A stretch of DNA of 59,988 nucleotides from CAZFLD01 sp964519835. GTDB taxonomy: Bacteria; Spirochaetota; Spirochaetia; DSM-27196; CAZFLD01. The notes under the pieces are model-generated. The model was not told where the DNA came from, searched no databases, and was given only the letters and a program-made list of their open reading frames with translations. The DNA lies in NCBI GenBank assembly GCA_964519835.1, contig CAZFLD010000022.1, positions 1 through 59,988 on the forward strand, read 5' to 3'. Position 1 is the stretch's first letter, and the number at the start of each line of letters is the position of its first letter. The position numbers and the translations under genes were made by a program. Positions 33,236 through 42,664 of this stretch are shown here, piece by piece.

Positions 33236-36200
33236 TCACTCCTCCTCCGTCGGCCAAATAAACGGAATTGACACATCCGCGCCGGATGCGCGTGCTGTGC
33301 TGTCGCGCTCCACCATATACGAGTACCGCTCGGCCAGAGCCGGGGCGCGGTTGGACACAAGCTCATAGTACTCGGCACCCTCCGCGGGCTCCCCGAGCTC
33401 GTAATACACCCGCGTCAAAAGCAGGTTAACCAGCACCGACCGAGGCCGCTTGTCGTAGCCGTTCTCCAGCGCCGCCAACGCCTCGTCCAACTGATTATCA
33501 TCGATAAGAAGATTCGCGAGGTTGATATAGCTTGACACGTAGTCTTCGTCTTCCTCGATGGCGTCGCGAAACGTTTCCTCCGCCAGGTCAAAACGTCCGA
33601 ATCGGGCGTGCAAGATGCCGATCCTGTTGAGATACGCCATACGGCGGCGTCCGAGGCCGGACTCAAACTCGTCCTGCAGGCTCGCAAGGCGCGCGTCATA
33701 CATGCCCCGGGACATGGCGTCGATCGTCTGTCCAAAAAGCGACGCAATAAGGGGAGCCGCCGGCTCAACAATCTCCGTGGTTGCCGGAGGCAACGGCAGC
33801 GCAGGGTAGTCGTTGCGTTGGTCCGAAACGGGCAAAAACTCAACCTCGCCGGCGTCTTGGTGCCGAATAAGCAGCAGAGAAGCTTCCTCCCAAGCGCGCC
33901 AAAAGCCCTCCTGCAGGATTGTCGTTTCCACCGGAATCCACACGGTGCCGTTGTGGGTAACCGTCCGGAGCCCCTCGATCTCGAACATCCATGAGTTTTC
34001 CTCAGGCTCTTCCGTATCAAAAGCCAAAAAAACGTGGCCCGGGGATGTCATAATCGCGGTTCGTATTCCGGCGGCCTCGTAAAGGGAACCCAAGAGAGCG
34101 GTAGTGTCGTCGCAATCGCCGGCACGGTATAAGAGCGTCGTGCGGGGAAAGCTCACCGTATCCACGAACTCCGCTGCGCCATGCACAACCGTAAACGGCG
34201 ACTCGGGATCTTCGATGTAGTTGATGCCAAACGTTCCCACTGCATCCGCAATCTTGGCCGCCCGAAAAAACTTCGCCGAAATCGAGAAGTTCGACACCGC
34301 CTCTCCGGGCTCGGCGACCCGCCGCGCGAATCGCGCGATTGTCTCTTCATTGGGCATAATAAAGACCGCGAGCTTCCCCGAATCATCCCAGGAAAGGGCG
34401 GTACGCTTGTAGAGCATGACGGATTGGTTGCGCGTGAACTCGTTGACCTCGTCGTTTTGTTCATAGCGAACAACGATCTGAGATTGCAGAAGTAAATCCT
34501 CTTCGAGGCTAAAGACTTCTCCGTTGAGTATTACGGTCAACGGGAGCTCCGCGGACTCTCCCGGCGCCAGCCGTGAGATCGCGGCGCCCTCGGCTGGGAA
34601 GTCCATGTATTTTCTGACAAAAAACTCGGTACGCACGTTCTCGATGGGCTCATCAAACGGATTGGTAACCGTTATCGTACCGGCCGGATTGACCCGGTAG
34701 TACTGCATAAGGGAAGGAAAGATGTTCCGCAGATCGACCGACGCCACGGTGAGGGGTCTGGGGCGTTGCCCAGGAGTTCCCTCGGCCTGGTTAAAGGCCT
34801 GTTGCAGCCGCTGAAGCGCCACACGCGAATCGGAATCGTCGGGGGACAGGGCGAGAATTTGCTCATAGGCCTGGACCGCCTGACTATAGGTTTGCCGGGC
34901 CGATTCAACGCCGATCTCCTCGAGAGTCCGTATCGTTTGCTCGTGCAGGAGCGTTGCCCGGCTACGGAGCCGATTTAGCTCGATGGCATCCAAGGCGTCC
35001 AACGCCTCCGCACTAAACGGATCGACGTTGGTTACTTCCTGCCACATGGATTCGGCAACCGCAAAGGCGCCGTTTGCCTCGTGTATGCGCGCCATGGCAG
35101 AGAGAGCGTCCGTGTCGTACGTGTCCCGCGCAAAGCGCGAATAGAGCTCCGCCAGCTCTAGATCAGCCGAGACATCTATACCGACCTCGTTCGCGTATGC
35201 AGTATCAACGAGTTTGATCAACCGAGAGTTGACGCTGGTAACGAGGTAGATAATGCCCGTTTGTGAATCAACCTCGATATCTCGTACGTACGTAAAGTCG
35301 TCCCCAAAGTCGTTTATGGCTTCCATTCGCCACACGGGTTCCCCGGTTCTTCTAAACCGATTGAGGCTCCGAGGCGTCATGACCAGAAAGTCCCCGTTCT
35401 CATAGGTTGCCATCGCGGAGACTTGAAACCGCTCTTCGGACGGAAGCAGTGGGATGATCGAATCCACCTTTTCTCCCCGTGACGTCAGGACGTTGATACG
35501 GGTGGCGACAGGATCGAACACCCAGAGATTGCCGTCGGGACCATCGGCAATCACTTGAATCCAAGAGTGCTCGTCTGAGTAGATGTCGATCGGCTCCACA
35601 CGGCGATCCCGGATCCTCACAGTTTCGCGCTGGGTTCCGTTGACGATTATCGCCGTCCCGTCGCGCAAAACACTAAAGGCGATTGGAGTAGAGACCCCGG
35701 TCCGTATGCGTTGGGCCCGAGGAAAGCCCTCCGGAAGGCTATAGAGGTCACCTGAGAGGGAAAGGAAGTAGAGCGTTCCGCTTGGGGTGATCCCAACGTT
35801 TCCCGCGTAGCTATATTCGTCCTGGCTAATGGGAGCGCTGGGGGCCGGTCCGAGTATTCTGAGATTCTTGTCGAGTTCCAGACCGGTCCCGCCCGCGAGG
35901 ACGACGTTGCCGTCGGGTGTTGTCTCAACGCCGAGAATCACGTTGAACGTTTGCATTCCCTGAGGTACAAATTCGCCGACAAAGGCCGGCGGCTCCGCGA
36001 AGTCAAACGCCTCGAAGTCGTTTATTGATGCCCAGATGTAATAGATTGTTTCCGAAACATCGCCTGCAAGGTCGGGAGTCCACGGCGCAAACGAGTTAAA
36101 GGGATCTCCCATCCGTCCGTCACGGGCACGCATCAGCGTCAGAACAAGGACGTTTGTACCCTCGGATGATACCGCATTGACGGTGATAGTGTAGTCCGCG

Positions 36201-36433
36201 CTTTGTTCTACGCCGTCGGTTTGAAAACCAAAGCCGTTATATTCGACCTGGATGTGCTCACCGTACAGGCGATTTGCCAAAAAAGCGGCTTGGCCGAAGA
36301 TGGCGTCTACGGTCTTGGTCGTCTCCTCCGTTTGGGGAAAGAGCGTGGGTCGTTCTATACGGATTGTCTCCGCGGCAAGAGGAGCGGCAATCCATGCCAC
36401 GACAAATGCGAAGACTACGATCGATTTTCTCAT
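33236..36433 (-). CDS. Large exported protein: beta-propeller, TPR and transglutaminase-like domains
   Basis: The 1065 residues start at ATG 36433 (GGGAGGAAG upstream) with a signal peptide ending 'APLAAE'. Residues ~160-420 contain NHL/propeller-like blades ('GVETTPDGNVVLAGG', 'ADGPDGNLWVFDP', 'IEVDSQTGIIYLVTS'). TPR-like helices follow to ~560, then a beta domain ~580-690. Residues ~740-830 are a transglutaminase-like domain with Cys774 in 'GDCDDTTALLGSLYEAAG' and His800 in 'SPGHVFLAF'. Residues ~900-1040 are again TPR ('AYLNRIGILHARFGRFDLAEETFRDAIEED'). The domain set suggests an envelope assembly or peptide-processing scaffold; no specific role can be read. It lies 62 bp upstream of phnD but is probably a separate unit. 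Confidence 0.85.
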   Translation of the reverse strand: MRKSIVVFAFVVAWIAAPLAAETIRIERPTLFPQTEETTKTVDAIFGQAAFLANRLYGEHIQVEYNGFGFQTDGVEQSADYTITVNAVSSEGTNVLVLTLMRARDGRMGDPFNSFAPWTPDLAGDVSETIYYIWASINDFEAFDFAEPPAFVGEFVPQGMQTFNVILGVETTPDGNVVLAGGTGLELDKNLRILGPAPSAPISQDEYSYAGNVGITPSGTLYFLSLSGDLYSLPEGFPRAQRIRTGVSTPIAFSVLRDGTAIIVNGTQRETVRIRDRRVEPIDIYSDEHSWIQVIADGPDGNLWVFDPVATRINVLTSRGEKVDSIIPLLPSEERFQVSAMATYENGDFLVMTPRSLNRFRRTGEPVWRMEAINDFGDDFTYVRDIEVDSQTGIIYLVTSVNSRLIKLVDTAYANEVGIDVSADLELAELYSRFARDTYDTDALSAMARIHEANGAFAVAESMWQEVTNVDPFSAEALDALDAIELNRLRSRATLLHEQTIRTLEEIGVESARQTYSQAVQAYEQILALSPDDSDSRVALQRLQQAFNQAEGTPGQRPRPLTVASVDLRNIFPSLMQYYRVNPAGTITVTNPFDEPIENVRTEFFVRKYMDFPAEGAAISRLAPGESAELPLTVILNGEVFSLEEDLLLQSQIVVRYEQNDEVNEFTRNQSVMLYKRTALSWDDSGKLAVFIMPNEETIARFARRVAEPGEAVSNFSISAKFFRAAKIADAVGTFGINYIEDPESPFTVVHGAAEFVDTVSFPRTTLLYRAGDCDDTTALLGSLYEAAGIRTAIMTSPGHVFLAFDTEEPEENSWMFEIEGLRTVTHNGTVWIPVETTILQEGFWRAWEEASLLLIRHQDAGEVEFLPVSDQRNDYPALPLPPATTEIVEPAAPLIASLFGQTIDAMSRGMYDARLASLQDEFESGLGRRRMAYLNRIGILHARFGRFDLAEETFRDAIEEDEDYVSSYINLANLLIDDNQLDEALAALENGYDKRPRSVLVNLLLTRVYYELGEPAEGAEYYELVSNRAPALAERYSYMVERDSTARASGADVSIPFIWPTEEE

Positions 36434-36803
36434 TTCTGACTTCCTCCCTCGGCCTTCCAACTATAGCACGAGGACAGGGCAGGGCAACGCAAAACTGTCT
36501 GGACCTAGTTTCGGTCTCCCCCCAATGGGTGGATCTTGAATGGGTGGATTTTGGAACCTGCTCCGGATCGGAAGGTGGGGGCGCGGGAGAGGCGTGGTGC
36601 TCGGTCATTGGCCACCATGCCCAATCGGTCGTTGGGGGATCGACCGCTATTGGGTACCGATCGACGTAAGTCGGAGTTGCAACAGAGACCACGATGAGTA
36701 TTGCGTCGGAAAGGGTAAGGACTAAAGCGAGCGTGGGATTCACAAGACCGCGACAGGTTCGGAGTATATCGGAGTATAGTAGACGGAGGTGAAGGAGCTG
36801 CAG
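36434..36803. other. 370-bp divergent intergenic region
   Basis: No gene is supported here. It holds two tandem copies of a 15-bp unit, AATGGGTGGATCTTG (36524-36538) and AATGGGTGGATTTTG (36539-36553). Near the right end a doubled 'cggagtata' leads into TATAGT (36775-36780), a likely -10 box for the class IV PLP gene. I could not place a convincing -35. Confidence 0.5.
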
Positions 36804-37652
36804 ATGGACCACGTCGCACGATACGTTCCCGGGGCGGGGTTTGTTGAGACCGGGGAGGTGGATATACACGTCTCCGATCCGGTCCTGGTGAGCGGCTTTG
36901 GTGTATACGAGACCCTAAAACGGCGCGGCGGCGTCTTGTACTTTCCCGAACGTCACCTGGCGCGGCTTGGCTCGTCGGCGCGGATCATCGGCATTTCTTT
37001 CCCCTACGATAGCCGCGTTCTCGCCCGCGATTTAGTGTCTTTTTCCGGCCACGCAGGCGGCGAGGACCTTAACGTTCGGCTCCTGTATTTCGGTACTCGG
37101 GGGGAAAGGGCATCTGAGCTTTTGGCGTTTCCCACACGCCCGCCGGTCATAGACAAAAAGCTCTACCATTCCGGCTGCCGGGTAATCAGCTTCGCCGGGG
37201 AGCGCTCCTTCCCCGCCGCCAAGACCCTGGGAACCGTTCTAGGCACCGTGGCATTTACACGTGCACGAGCCGCCGGAGCGTACGAGGCCCTCTTTGTAAA
37301 CCACGTCGGGGAAATCACCGAGGGAACGCGGTCCAATGCCGGTTTTTTGAAGGGGAGAAGACTCTATACGGCGCCCGATGATGTGGTGCTGGCGGGGGTG
37401 ACCCGCGAAACGGTCCTCGAAACCGCACGCGCAATCGGGATGGAAGTGGTCAAGGAGGCGGTTTCCTTGGCGGACGTCGGGGCTTACGACGCCGCCTTTG
37501 TGTGTTCCACGTCGGCGGCGGTCATCCCCGTAGCACACATCGACGGCGTTTCCTTCAACAGATCAAAGCGCACCGTCCTGGACGAGTTGTGTGCCGCCTA
37601 CCGGGAGTTCTTGCGCGACTACGCTGCGGCAAAACCCAAGGGCGCCACCTAA
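36804..37652 (+). CDS. Class IV PLP enzyme (branched-chain aminotransferase / aminodeoxychorismate lyase family)
   Basis: The 282 residues start at ATG 36804, with GAAGGAG 6-7 nt upstream; an in-frame GTG at 36789 would add five residues. Fold-type IV marks are 'GFGVYETLKRRGG', 'PERHLARL', the PLP Lys in 'FPAAKTLGT', 'EALFVNHVGEITEGTRSNAGF' and 'TSAAVIPV'. Members are BCAT, D-amino-acid aminotransferase and PabC. The short length and lone position do not separate them, and no folate or branched-chain genes lie next to it, so I give no symbol. Confidence 0.88.
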   Translation: MDHVARYVPGAGFVETGEVDIHVSDPVLVSGFGVYETLKRRGGVLYFPERHLARLGSSARIIGISFPYDSRVLARDLVSFSGHAGGEDLNVRLLYFGTRGERASELLAFPTRPPVIDKKLYHSGCRVISFAGERSFPAAKTLGTVLGTVAFTRARAAGAYEALFVNHVGEITEGTRSNAGFLKGRRLYTAPDDVVLAGVTRETVLETARAIGMEVVKEAVSLADVGAYDAAFVCSTSAAVIPVAHIDGVSFNRSKRTVLDELCAAYREFLRDYAAAKPKGAT

Positions 37653-37686
37653 GACTCTCCAGAAGCGACCGACGGCAACGTATAAT

Positions 37687-37753
37687 CCAACGGACAAACA
37701 ATCCGACGGCCCAACTACGAGCGACAGATCAACGGGCTTTGGATCAGTTCAGA
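37687..37753. repeat. Dispersed 67-bp repeat, copy 1
   Basis: This copy runs from 'CCAACGGACAAACAATCC' to 'CTTTGGATCAGTTCAGA'. It matches 51690-51756 in 64 of 67 positions by my count, and weaker similarity extends ~16 bp to the left. It sits in the 128-bp gap between two convergent gene ends (PLP enzyme and M23 peptidase). Confidence 0.8.
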
Positions 37754-37780
37754 CGCGCCCCCGGCCGTGGGCGGCGGCTC

Positions 37781-38983
37781 TTACTCGACGTACCGATATC
37801 TAACGCTTGTTTCCACCGACGACCGCGAGGCCCCGGGGACCGGGCGGAGTACCGATAAAAATACCTCGGTTGCCGCGGGTACTTCCACGGAAATTGGCAA
37901 TCGGGACGTCGATGTCATGCCGCGGAGCGTCATGCGGACCGTCGCGTCGACGGCACGATCATTGCCGTTTTGCAAGTACAAAAGCATTGTGTGGTCGATC
38001 GACTCCGTCCGAATCTCGACATCGCCGGTGACCGGGATACTCCGAGAATAGTCGACGTAGTCTTCGGCCTCGACCAGCCTTCCGAGACGGACCGCGTACG
38101 ATGGTTCGCCCGGATGAGTCGCATAATAGAAGAGCCCATTGCGAACCTCCACCGGGTCGCCGTCATAATTGAGGAAGCGAGTAGGTATGGACATCATCGT
38201 GCCGTCGAGCTGTGGGAGCCGAACGTCGAAATGCAGGTGGGGCCCCGAGGACCTCCCGGTGTTCCCGCTGTAGCCGATGTGTTCACCGGCCGCCACTCGG
38301 TCGCCGGGTTCAACAACTGCGCCGTCTTGCCGCAGGTGCACATAGTTTCCAAACGAGCCGTCGTCGTGGGCCACCAGGATGTAGTTGCCGTCGCGATTGT
38401 AGCGGGCGGATGGTCCACCAACACGTGAGTCCTCTTTCACCTCGATAACAAGACCTCGCCGCGCCGCGTGGATTGGAGTTCCGATGGGCATATTAAAATC
38501 CAAAGCGTATTGGTTTTCTCCGAAGTGGGTGGCGTTGCCGTTGTAACCCTGTCCGACATAGTGCTTTGTGCCGTGCTCGAAGGGAAACAGATAAAGGTGA
38601 TCGTTGTTGTGGTCCGCCGTCGACGGATCGCCGCGGCTGTAGATAAACTCCAACGAAAATCCGACCCGCCGGGCGCCGCTTGCCGGCGTCATCGATACAA
38701 GCAGCCACCGATCCGTGTCCGGCGGGATCGCCACTCGAATCGGCAACTCGGCGTCGTAGTCGAGACCGACAATCTCCGTGAACCGTACAACAAGCCACAC
38801 CGGAAAAATGTGGTCCGAGGCCGCGTAGAAATTGTATCCCCCGTCCTCCCGCGCCTCTTCGAACACGCGGACAAGACTTCCTTGCCCATTTTGCGCGTGG
38901 ATCACTGGAACGTCCCAAAAAAAGAGTATCAGAACGGCTGTGATTGTAACGGCGCACCAACGTCCTATCGCCCAACCTCGCAT
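37781..38983 (-). CDS. Exported M23 (LytM-type) metallopeptidase
   Basis: The 400-residue protein has a signal peptide ending 'PVIHAQ' near residue 31. Zn and catalytic residues of the LytM domain are His153 and Asp162 in 'ATHFGENQYALDF' and His249/His251 in 'GPHLHFDV', with 'YVHL' at 215-218. The arrangement matches active M23 endopeptidases that cut peptidoglycan cross-links. A ~130-residue beta domain precedes and another (~300-400) follows the peptidase. I start at ATG 38983, since the preceding TTG adds one residue. It has no Shine-Dalgarno, but a strong promoter ends 7 nt upstream. Confidence 0.92.
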   Translation of the reverse strand: MRGWAIGRWCAVTITAVLILFFWDVPVIHAQNGQGSLVRVFEEAREDGGYNFYAASDHIFPVWLVVRFTEIVGLDYDAELPIRVAIPPDTDRWLLVSMTPASGARRVGFSLEFIYSRGDPSTADHNNDHLYLFPFEHGTKHYVGQGYNGNATHFGENQYALDFNMPIGTPIHAARRGLVIEVKEDSRVGGPSARYNRDGNYILVAHDDGSFGNYVHLRQDGAVVEPGDRVAAGEHIGYSGNTGRSSGPHLHFDVRLPQLDGTMMSIPTRFLNYDGDPVEVRNGLFYYATHPGEPSYAVRLGRLVEAEDYVDYSRSIPVTGDVEIRTESIDHTMLLYLQNGNDRAVDATVRMTLRGMTSTSRLPISVEVPAATEVFLSVLRPVPGASRSSVETSVRYRYVE

Positions 38984-38990
38984 CAAACGA

Positions 38991-39019
38991 ACTATACGAA
39001 CTGGTACGAGGAGTGTGAA
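38991..39019 (-). promoter_or_regulatory. Predicted leaderless promoter of the M23 peptidase gene
   Basis: On the minus strand, TTCACA (39014-39019), a 17-nt spacer and TATAGT (38991-38996) form a near-consensus promoter. The -10 box ends 7 nt before the ATG at 38983, and no Shine-Dalgarno is present. Confidence 0.55.
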
Positions 39020-39060
39020 CCACGACCGTGGTAGACGGAGGGGCGCCCCTCGCGTAGATT

Positions 39061-40350
39061 ATGGCCTTGATGGAGTCTACGGTCAGGCGAGTTCCAAGAC
39101 CCGGCGCGGCGTGTGTCTTTTTCGCGGCAGGCATACTCGCGATTTTTGCCTCTTGCAGCGAGCCGGAAACAACCCTTGCGTTCCGCGAACCGCCGGCGGT
39201 TACCTACCAAGATGCCGTGGAGCAGAACAGACGGCTGCGGCTAACGTTTTCGGGCGACCTCATGGCGCACAACGTCAACTTCAACATGGACGACTACGCG
39301 ATGATCTACGAAGACATTCGCGACATTCTGCAGTCGGACGACTTGAGCTTCACAAACCTCGAGTTTTCAATCGACCCGCTCTCGCCGTATGCCACCTGGC
39401 CACGATTCAACGTCCACGACGACTACGTCGAAGCGGCGGTTGATGCCGGGTTCGACGTGTTCTCGCTGGCCAACAACCATACAACGGACATGTTTATGGG
39501 TGGCACCGTCCGTACCTACGAGACCATGCAGGCAATAGTGGACGACGCAGACCGGCCGATTTATTTCTCCGGCCTCTCATCGCAGGCCTTTGACCTAAGG
39601 ACCACCGAGATTCGTCGCCGGGGGCTGAGGATCGGCTTCACGGCAATTACCGGATTTTTGAACCTTCGGGAGAGCAGTCACGGGGCGGATTTCGTCTACC
39701 TCTATCCCTTTCATCTCGAAGAGGTCCAGGATCGCCTTATTGAGTGGCTCGAGGAAGAGGCCGCCAAGTACGACTTGTACGTGCTGTCCGCCCACCACGG
39801 CATCGAATATCGCCAAGAACCCGCGTCGTACAAGGTCTCGTTTTTTAATCGAGCAATCGAGGCCGGAGTAGACATCGTCTGGTCCCACCATCCCCACGTG
39901 CTGCAGCCCATCACGTTTGCACGCCGCTCCGATGGGACACGCGGGTTGATTATGTATTCGCTCGGTAACCTGATCTCGGGCCAGACATGGTACCTGACGC
40001 CCGATGAATGGTACACCGATCGAGCCGGCACGGGAGATGCGGCCCTCGTGCGTGTCGCGGTGGAGTTTGACGAGACGGGAGCACACATCACCGCCGCCTA
40101 TCCCGAGCTGATAACCCACTACATCGACCCCGCCAAGGACATAACCGCACGACGCATGCGCAATATCATCGACACTCCGTTACCGGAGGATTGGAACCGA
40201 TACTACGACGTCCGCACCGGTGTTATGAGCAGATTTGTCCGCCCCGCCGACGACCCGTACCTGGCTCCGCCGGAGGTTCGCTATTCCGGCTGGTTTGCGG
40301 ATTCAGAAAACCGGGACGACTCTCGCGTGGTGTCCGGGTCAGGAGAGTAA
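39061..40350 (+). CDS. CapA/PgsA-like calcineurin-fold lipoprotein
   Basis: The 429-residue protein has a lipobox 'IFASC' near residue 32. The metallophosphatase-like CapA fold shows 'LTFSGDLMAHN', 'FTNLEFSID', 'FSLANNHTTDMF', 'VLSAHHGIE', 'WSHHPHVLQPI' and 'MYSLGNLISGQ', in family order. In Bacillus CapA/PgsA takes part in poly-gamma-glutamate export, but no capB/capC genes are here, and many homologues have no known role. An in-frame ATG at 39070 is an equal start candidate; a TAGATT box abuts the first ATG. thyX starts 1 nt after the stop. Confidence 0.88.
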   Translation: MALMESTVRRVPRPGAACVFFAAGILAIFASCSEPETTLAFREPPAVTYQDAVEQNRRLRLTFSGDLMAHNVNFNMDDYAMIYEDIRDILQSDDLSFTNLEFSIDPLSPYATWPRFNVHDDYVEAAVDAGFDVFSLANNHTTDMFMGGTVRTYETMQAIVDDADRPIYFSGLSSQAFDLRTTEIRRRGLRIGFTAITGFLNLRESSHGADFVYLYPFHLEEVQDRLIEWLEEEAAKYDLYVLSAHHGIEYRQEPASYKVSFFNRAIEAGVDIVWSHHPHVLQPITFARRSDGTRGLIMYSLGNLISGQTWYLTPDEWYTDRAGTGDAALVRVAVEFDETGAHITAAYPELITHYIDPAKDITARRMRNIIDTPLPEDWNRYYDVRTGVMSRFVRPADDPYLAPPEVRYSGWFADSENRDDSRVVSGSGE

Positions 40351-40351
40351 G

Positions 40352-41206
40352 ATGGCCCATTCAACGGTTCCCGCCGCGGAGGAGGTCCTGGACAAGGCGT
40401 TTCCCGTCCTAGACCACGGCTTCGTCCGCCTTGTGGACTACTTGGGCTCGGACCAGCGGATCGTTCAGTCGGCCCGAGTGTCATACGGCGAGGGAACCAA
40501 AACGGTCCGCCGCGACCGTGGCCTCATCCGCTATCTGCTTCGGAACGAACACACCTCGCCGTTCGAGCAGGTCGTGTATACGTTTCACGCCAAGATGCCG
40601 ATTTTTGTCGCACGCCAATGGGTTCGTCACCGGACGGCCCGTCTTAACGAGATATCGGGCCGATACAGCATACTCTCCGATGAGTTTTACGTGCCCGAAG
40701 CGGATCAAGTGGCTCTCCAGAGCACCGACAATAAGCAGGGTAGATCGGCGGAGGCCGTAGATCCGGCCCTTGCCGAGGAGGTACGGAATCACCTTCGCCG
40801 TGGCCAAAAGCGCGCGTACGACGAGTATGCCGAGCTTCTCGACAAAGGCATCGCCCGGGAGCTGGCGCGAGTGAACCTGCCGGTATCCGTCTACACCGAG
40901 TGGTACTGGCAAATCGACTTGCATAACCTCTTCCGGTTTCTCCGGCTCCGGCTCGACAGCCATGCCCAAGCGGAGATTCGCGCGTACGCCTCCGCCATTC
41001 GAGATCTGGCGGCACGGGTTTGCCCCATCGCGTTTGAGGCGTTTGAAGACTACGTGCTCGGTGGCGCATCACTGTCACGGATGGAACTCGACGCCCTCAG
41101 GCGCGTGGCCGAATTTTGCGGAGCCGGCGTCGTAGAAAAAGCCGGCGGCGATGCCGGCCTGTCCGAAAAAGAGATTCAACAGTTGGTCGGGAAACTCGGG
41201 CTCTAG
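40352..41206 (+). CDS. thyX: Flavin-dependent thymidylate synthase
   Basis: The 284-residue enzyme makes dTMP from dUMP with FAD and methylene-tetrahydrofolate. The ThyX motif RHRx7S is intact: Arg92-His93-Arg94 and Ser102. 'RNEHTSPFEQ' and 'LPVSVYTEWYWQIDLHNLFRFLRLR' are further marks. AGGAGAG lies just before the ATG at 40352; the longer open frame upstream overlaps the CapA gene and is not used. The last 4 bp overlap the convergent DUF4340 gene. Confidence 0.96.
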   Translation: MAHSTVPAAEEVLDKAFPVLDHGFVRLVDYLGSDQRIVQSARVSYGEGTKTVRRDRGLIRYLLRNEHTSPFEQVVYTFHAKMPIFVARQWVRHRTARLNEISGRYSILSDEFYVPEADQVALQSTDNKQGRSAEAVDPALAEEVRNHLRRGQKRAYDEYAELLDKGIARELARVNLPVSVYTEWYWQIDLHNLFRFLRLRLDSHAQAEIRAYASAIRDLAARVCPIAFEAFEDYVLGGASLSRMELDALRRVAEFCGAGVVEKAGGDAGLSEKEIQQLVGKLGL

Positions 41207-42606
41207 CTCTCGGCTTCCTGTTCCAGGAGATCCGCCGCCCCGTTGAACACACGACGGACCTGCCTTCGGGAAACGAGAAACTCAGCAAGATCGCCCTGGA
41301 AAACCGCGTAGAAGTTTTCGTCGTAAGGAACAAGCTGGATAGACCGTGTTGTTCCATCCGTCATCTCGTAGGAGATAGCCACCTCGGGATCAAACTCCAC
41401 CGGCTCGCGTAACTCGGCGTCAAACAACAGGCCGATAGTCACCTGGTAGAAGTCCTTGAACGCATCCTCGGGAATCTGCTGACCGTTGAGGAAGTAGGTA
41501 GCCTGTGGGTCTTCCTCCTCGTTGTCACTCGCTTCGCGTTCTATCGACCCCAGGTAGACGTCCTCGGGGCCTTCAATCCGAAAGGCACTTACATTCTCGA
41601 TGTTTGGAATCAGCGCAAACTTGTCCATGAGAGTAAAGGCCTCCGCCTCTACAAACTCAAAAGACCCTTGCACGGTGTAGACCGCCGGCTCATCCGGCTG
41701 TTTTACGTACCGGCCTCCCGTCTCGCTCTCGACACCTATCAAGTAGTGGATCGAATCCTCATCATTGGACAAAAACAACTCCGCGCGAGGCGGATCAAGG
41801 CCGTAGACGGCGAGGTCTGCCGGCTCCTCGGCAACAAACTCATCCACACTGAACTGGGGCAAGGACTGAAGAAGCTCCTGAAAGCGGTCGGAAGCGACGC
41901 CGCGCCGCCGATCGTAGGGTTGATTCATAACAAGTCCGGAAAACTCCGAGATAAAGGGATCGGTTTCGGTCTGGATTTGGCTCCTTCGTGAAATTTCGAT
42001 CGTGGGGTCATTCAAACGGTCGAGGAGAAAATACGTGACGCTCTCGATGGGGATGTTTGGCAAGCTTCGATCCCGCAAGTCGTCCGCTCGCAACAGAAAC
42101 GGCTCGATGTAGAAATCGGTGGCAACATACACCGTCGGGTCGCCGGCGACGCGAATGTAGTAGCCCGTGCGATTGGGGGTTTCGTTGCCGATCTCGATCG
42201 CTTCGTGGGTACCGTCCGCCAACGTGTAGGAGGCGGTCGCTTGAGCGGGTTCAAAGCCGAATTCCTCGGGAGACTCGGGGTCTTCCGCCACGATTCTGTT
42301 TGCCACCAGCCGGGAGAAGGCGGCCGACACGCGATCTACCGATGCCGACCGGAACGCCACGTCAAAGGGATACTCCACCGCAAACCCGACCTCGCCACGG
42401 TTGAGCACCAGGTCTGAACCCCGGCCTTCCAACTCGATGCGAACGATGTCCGGTTGATCCACCTCGATCGGTCTTATGCGCTCAGCTATCGGACCGGGGG
42501 TCCGGTCATCCTCTTGCGATGAGAGACCGCGAACGAGGAAATAGACGGCTACCATCGCGGCGACGGCGGCTATAGCGATGATGATTCGAACTGAGCGTTT
42601 AGTCAC
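41203..42606 (-). CDS. DUF4340 membrane-anchored protein
   Basis: The 467 residues start at GTG 42606, preceded by GGAGGA; a 155-residue upstream open frame overlaps the dipeptidase gene and is spurious. One N-terminal helix ('VRIIIAIAAVAAMVAVYFLVRG') is followed by a repeated beta/alpha extracytoplasmic region, with 'DIVRIELEGRGSDLVLNRGE', 'YGLDPPRAELFLS', 'YLIGVESETGGRYVKQPDEPAVYTV' and 'IPNIENVSAFRIEG', typical of DUF4340. In gliding and spirochaete genomes the family sits beside ABC-2 and Gld-like genes; here it ends an operon with TPR, LamG and dipeptidase genes. The function is unknown. Confidence 0.82.
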   Translation of the reverse strand: MTKRSVRIIIAIAAVAAMVAVYFLVRGLSSQEDDRTPGPIAERIRPIEVDQPDIVRIELEGRGSDLVLNRGEVGFAVEYPFDVAFRSASVDRVSAAFSRLVANRIVAEDPESPEEFGFEPAQATASYTLADGTHEAIEIGNETPNRTGYYIRVAGDPTVYVATDFYIEPFLLRADDLRDRSLPNIPIESVTYFLLDRLNDPTIEISRRSQIQTETDPFISEFSGLVMNQPYDRRRGVASDRFQELLQSLPQFSVDEFVAEEPADLAVYGLDPPRAELFLSNDEDSIHYLIGVESETGGRYVKQPDEPAVYTVQGSFEFVEAEAFTLMDKFALIPNIENVSAFRIEGPEDVYLGSIEREASDNEEEDPQATYFLNGQQIPEDAFKDFYQVTIGLLFDAELREPVEFDPEVAISYEMTDGTTRSIQLVPYDENFYAVFQGDLAEFLVSRRQVRRVFNGAADLLEQEAES

Positions 42607-42664
42607 AGAATCCTCCGGAGTCCGTAGAATATATCGTGAGTCGCCCAACGGCAGCAACCGGATT

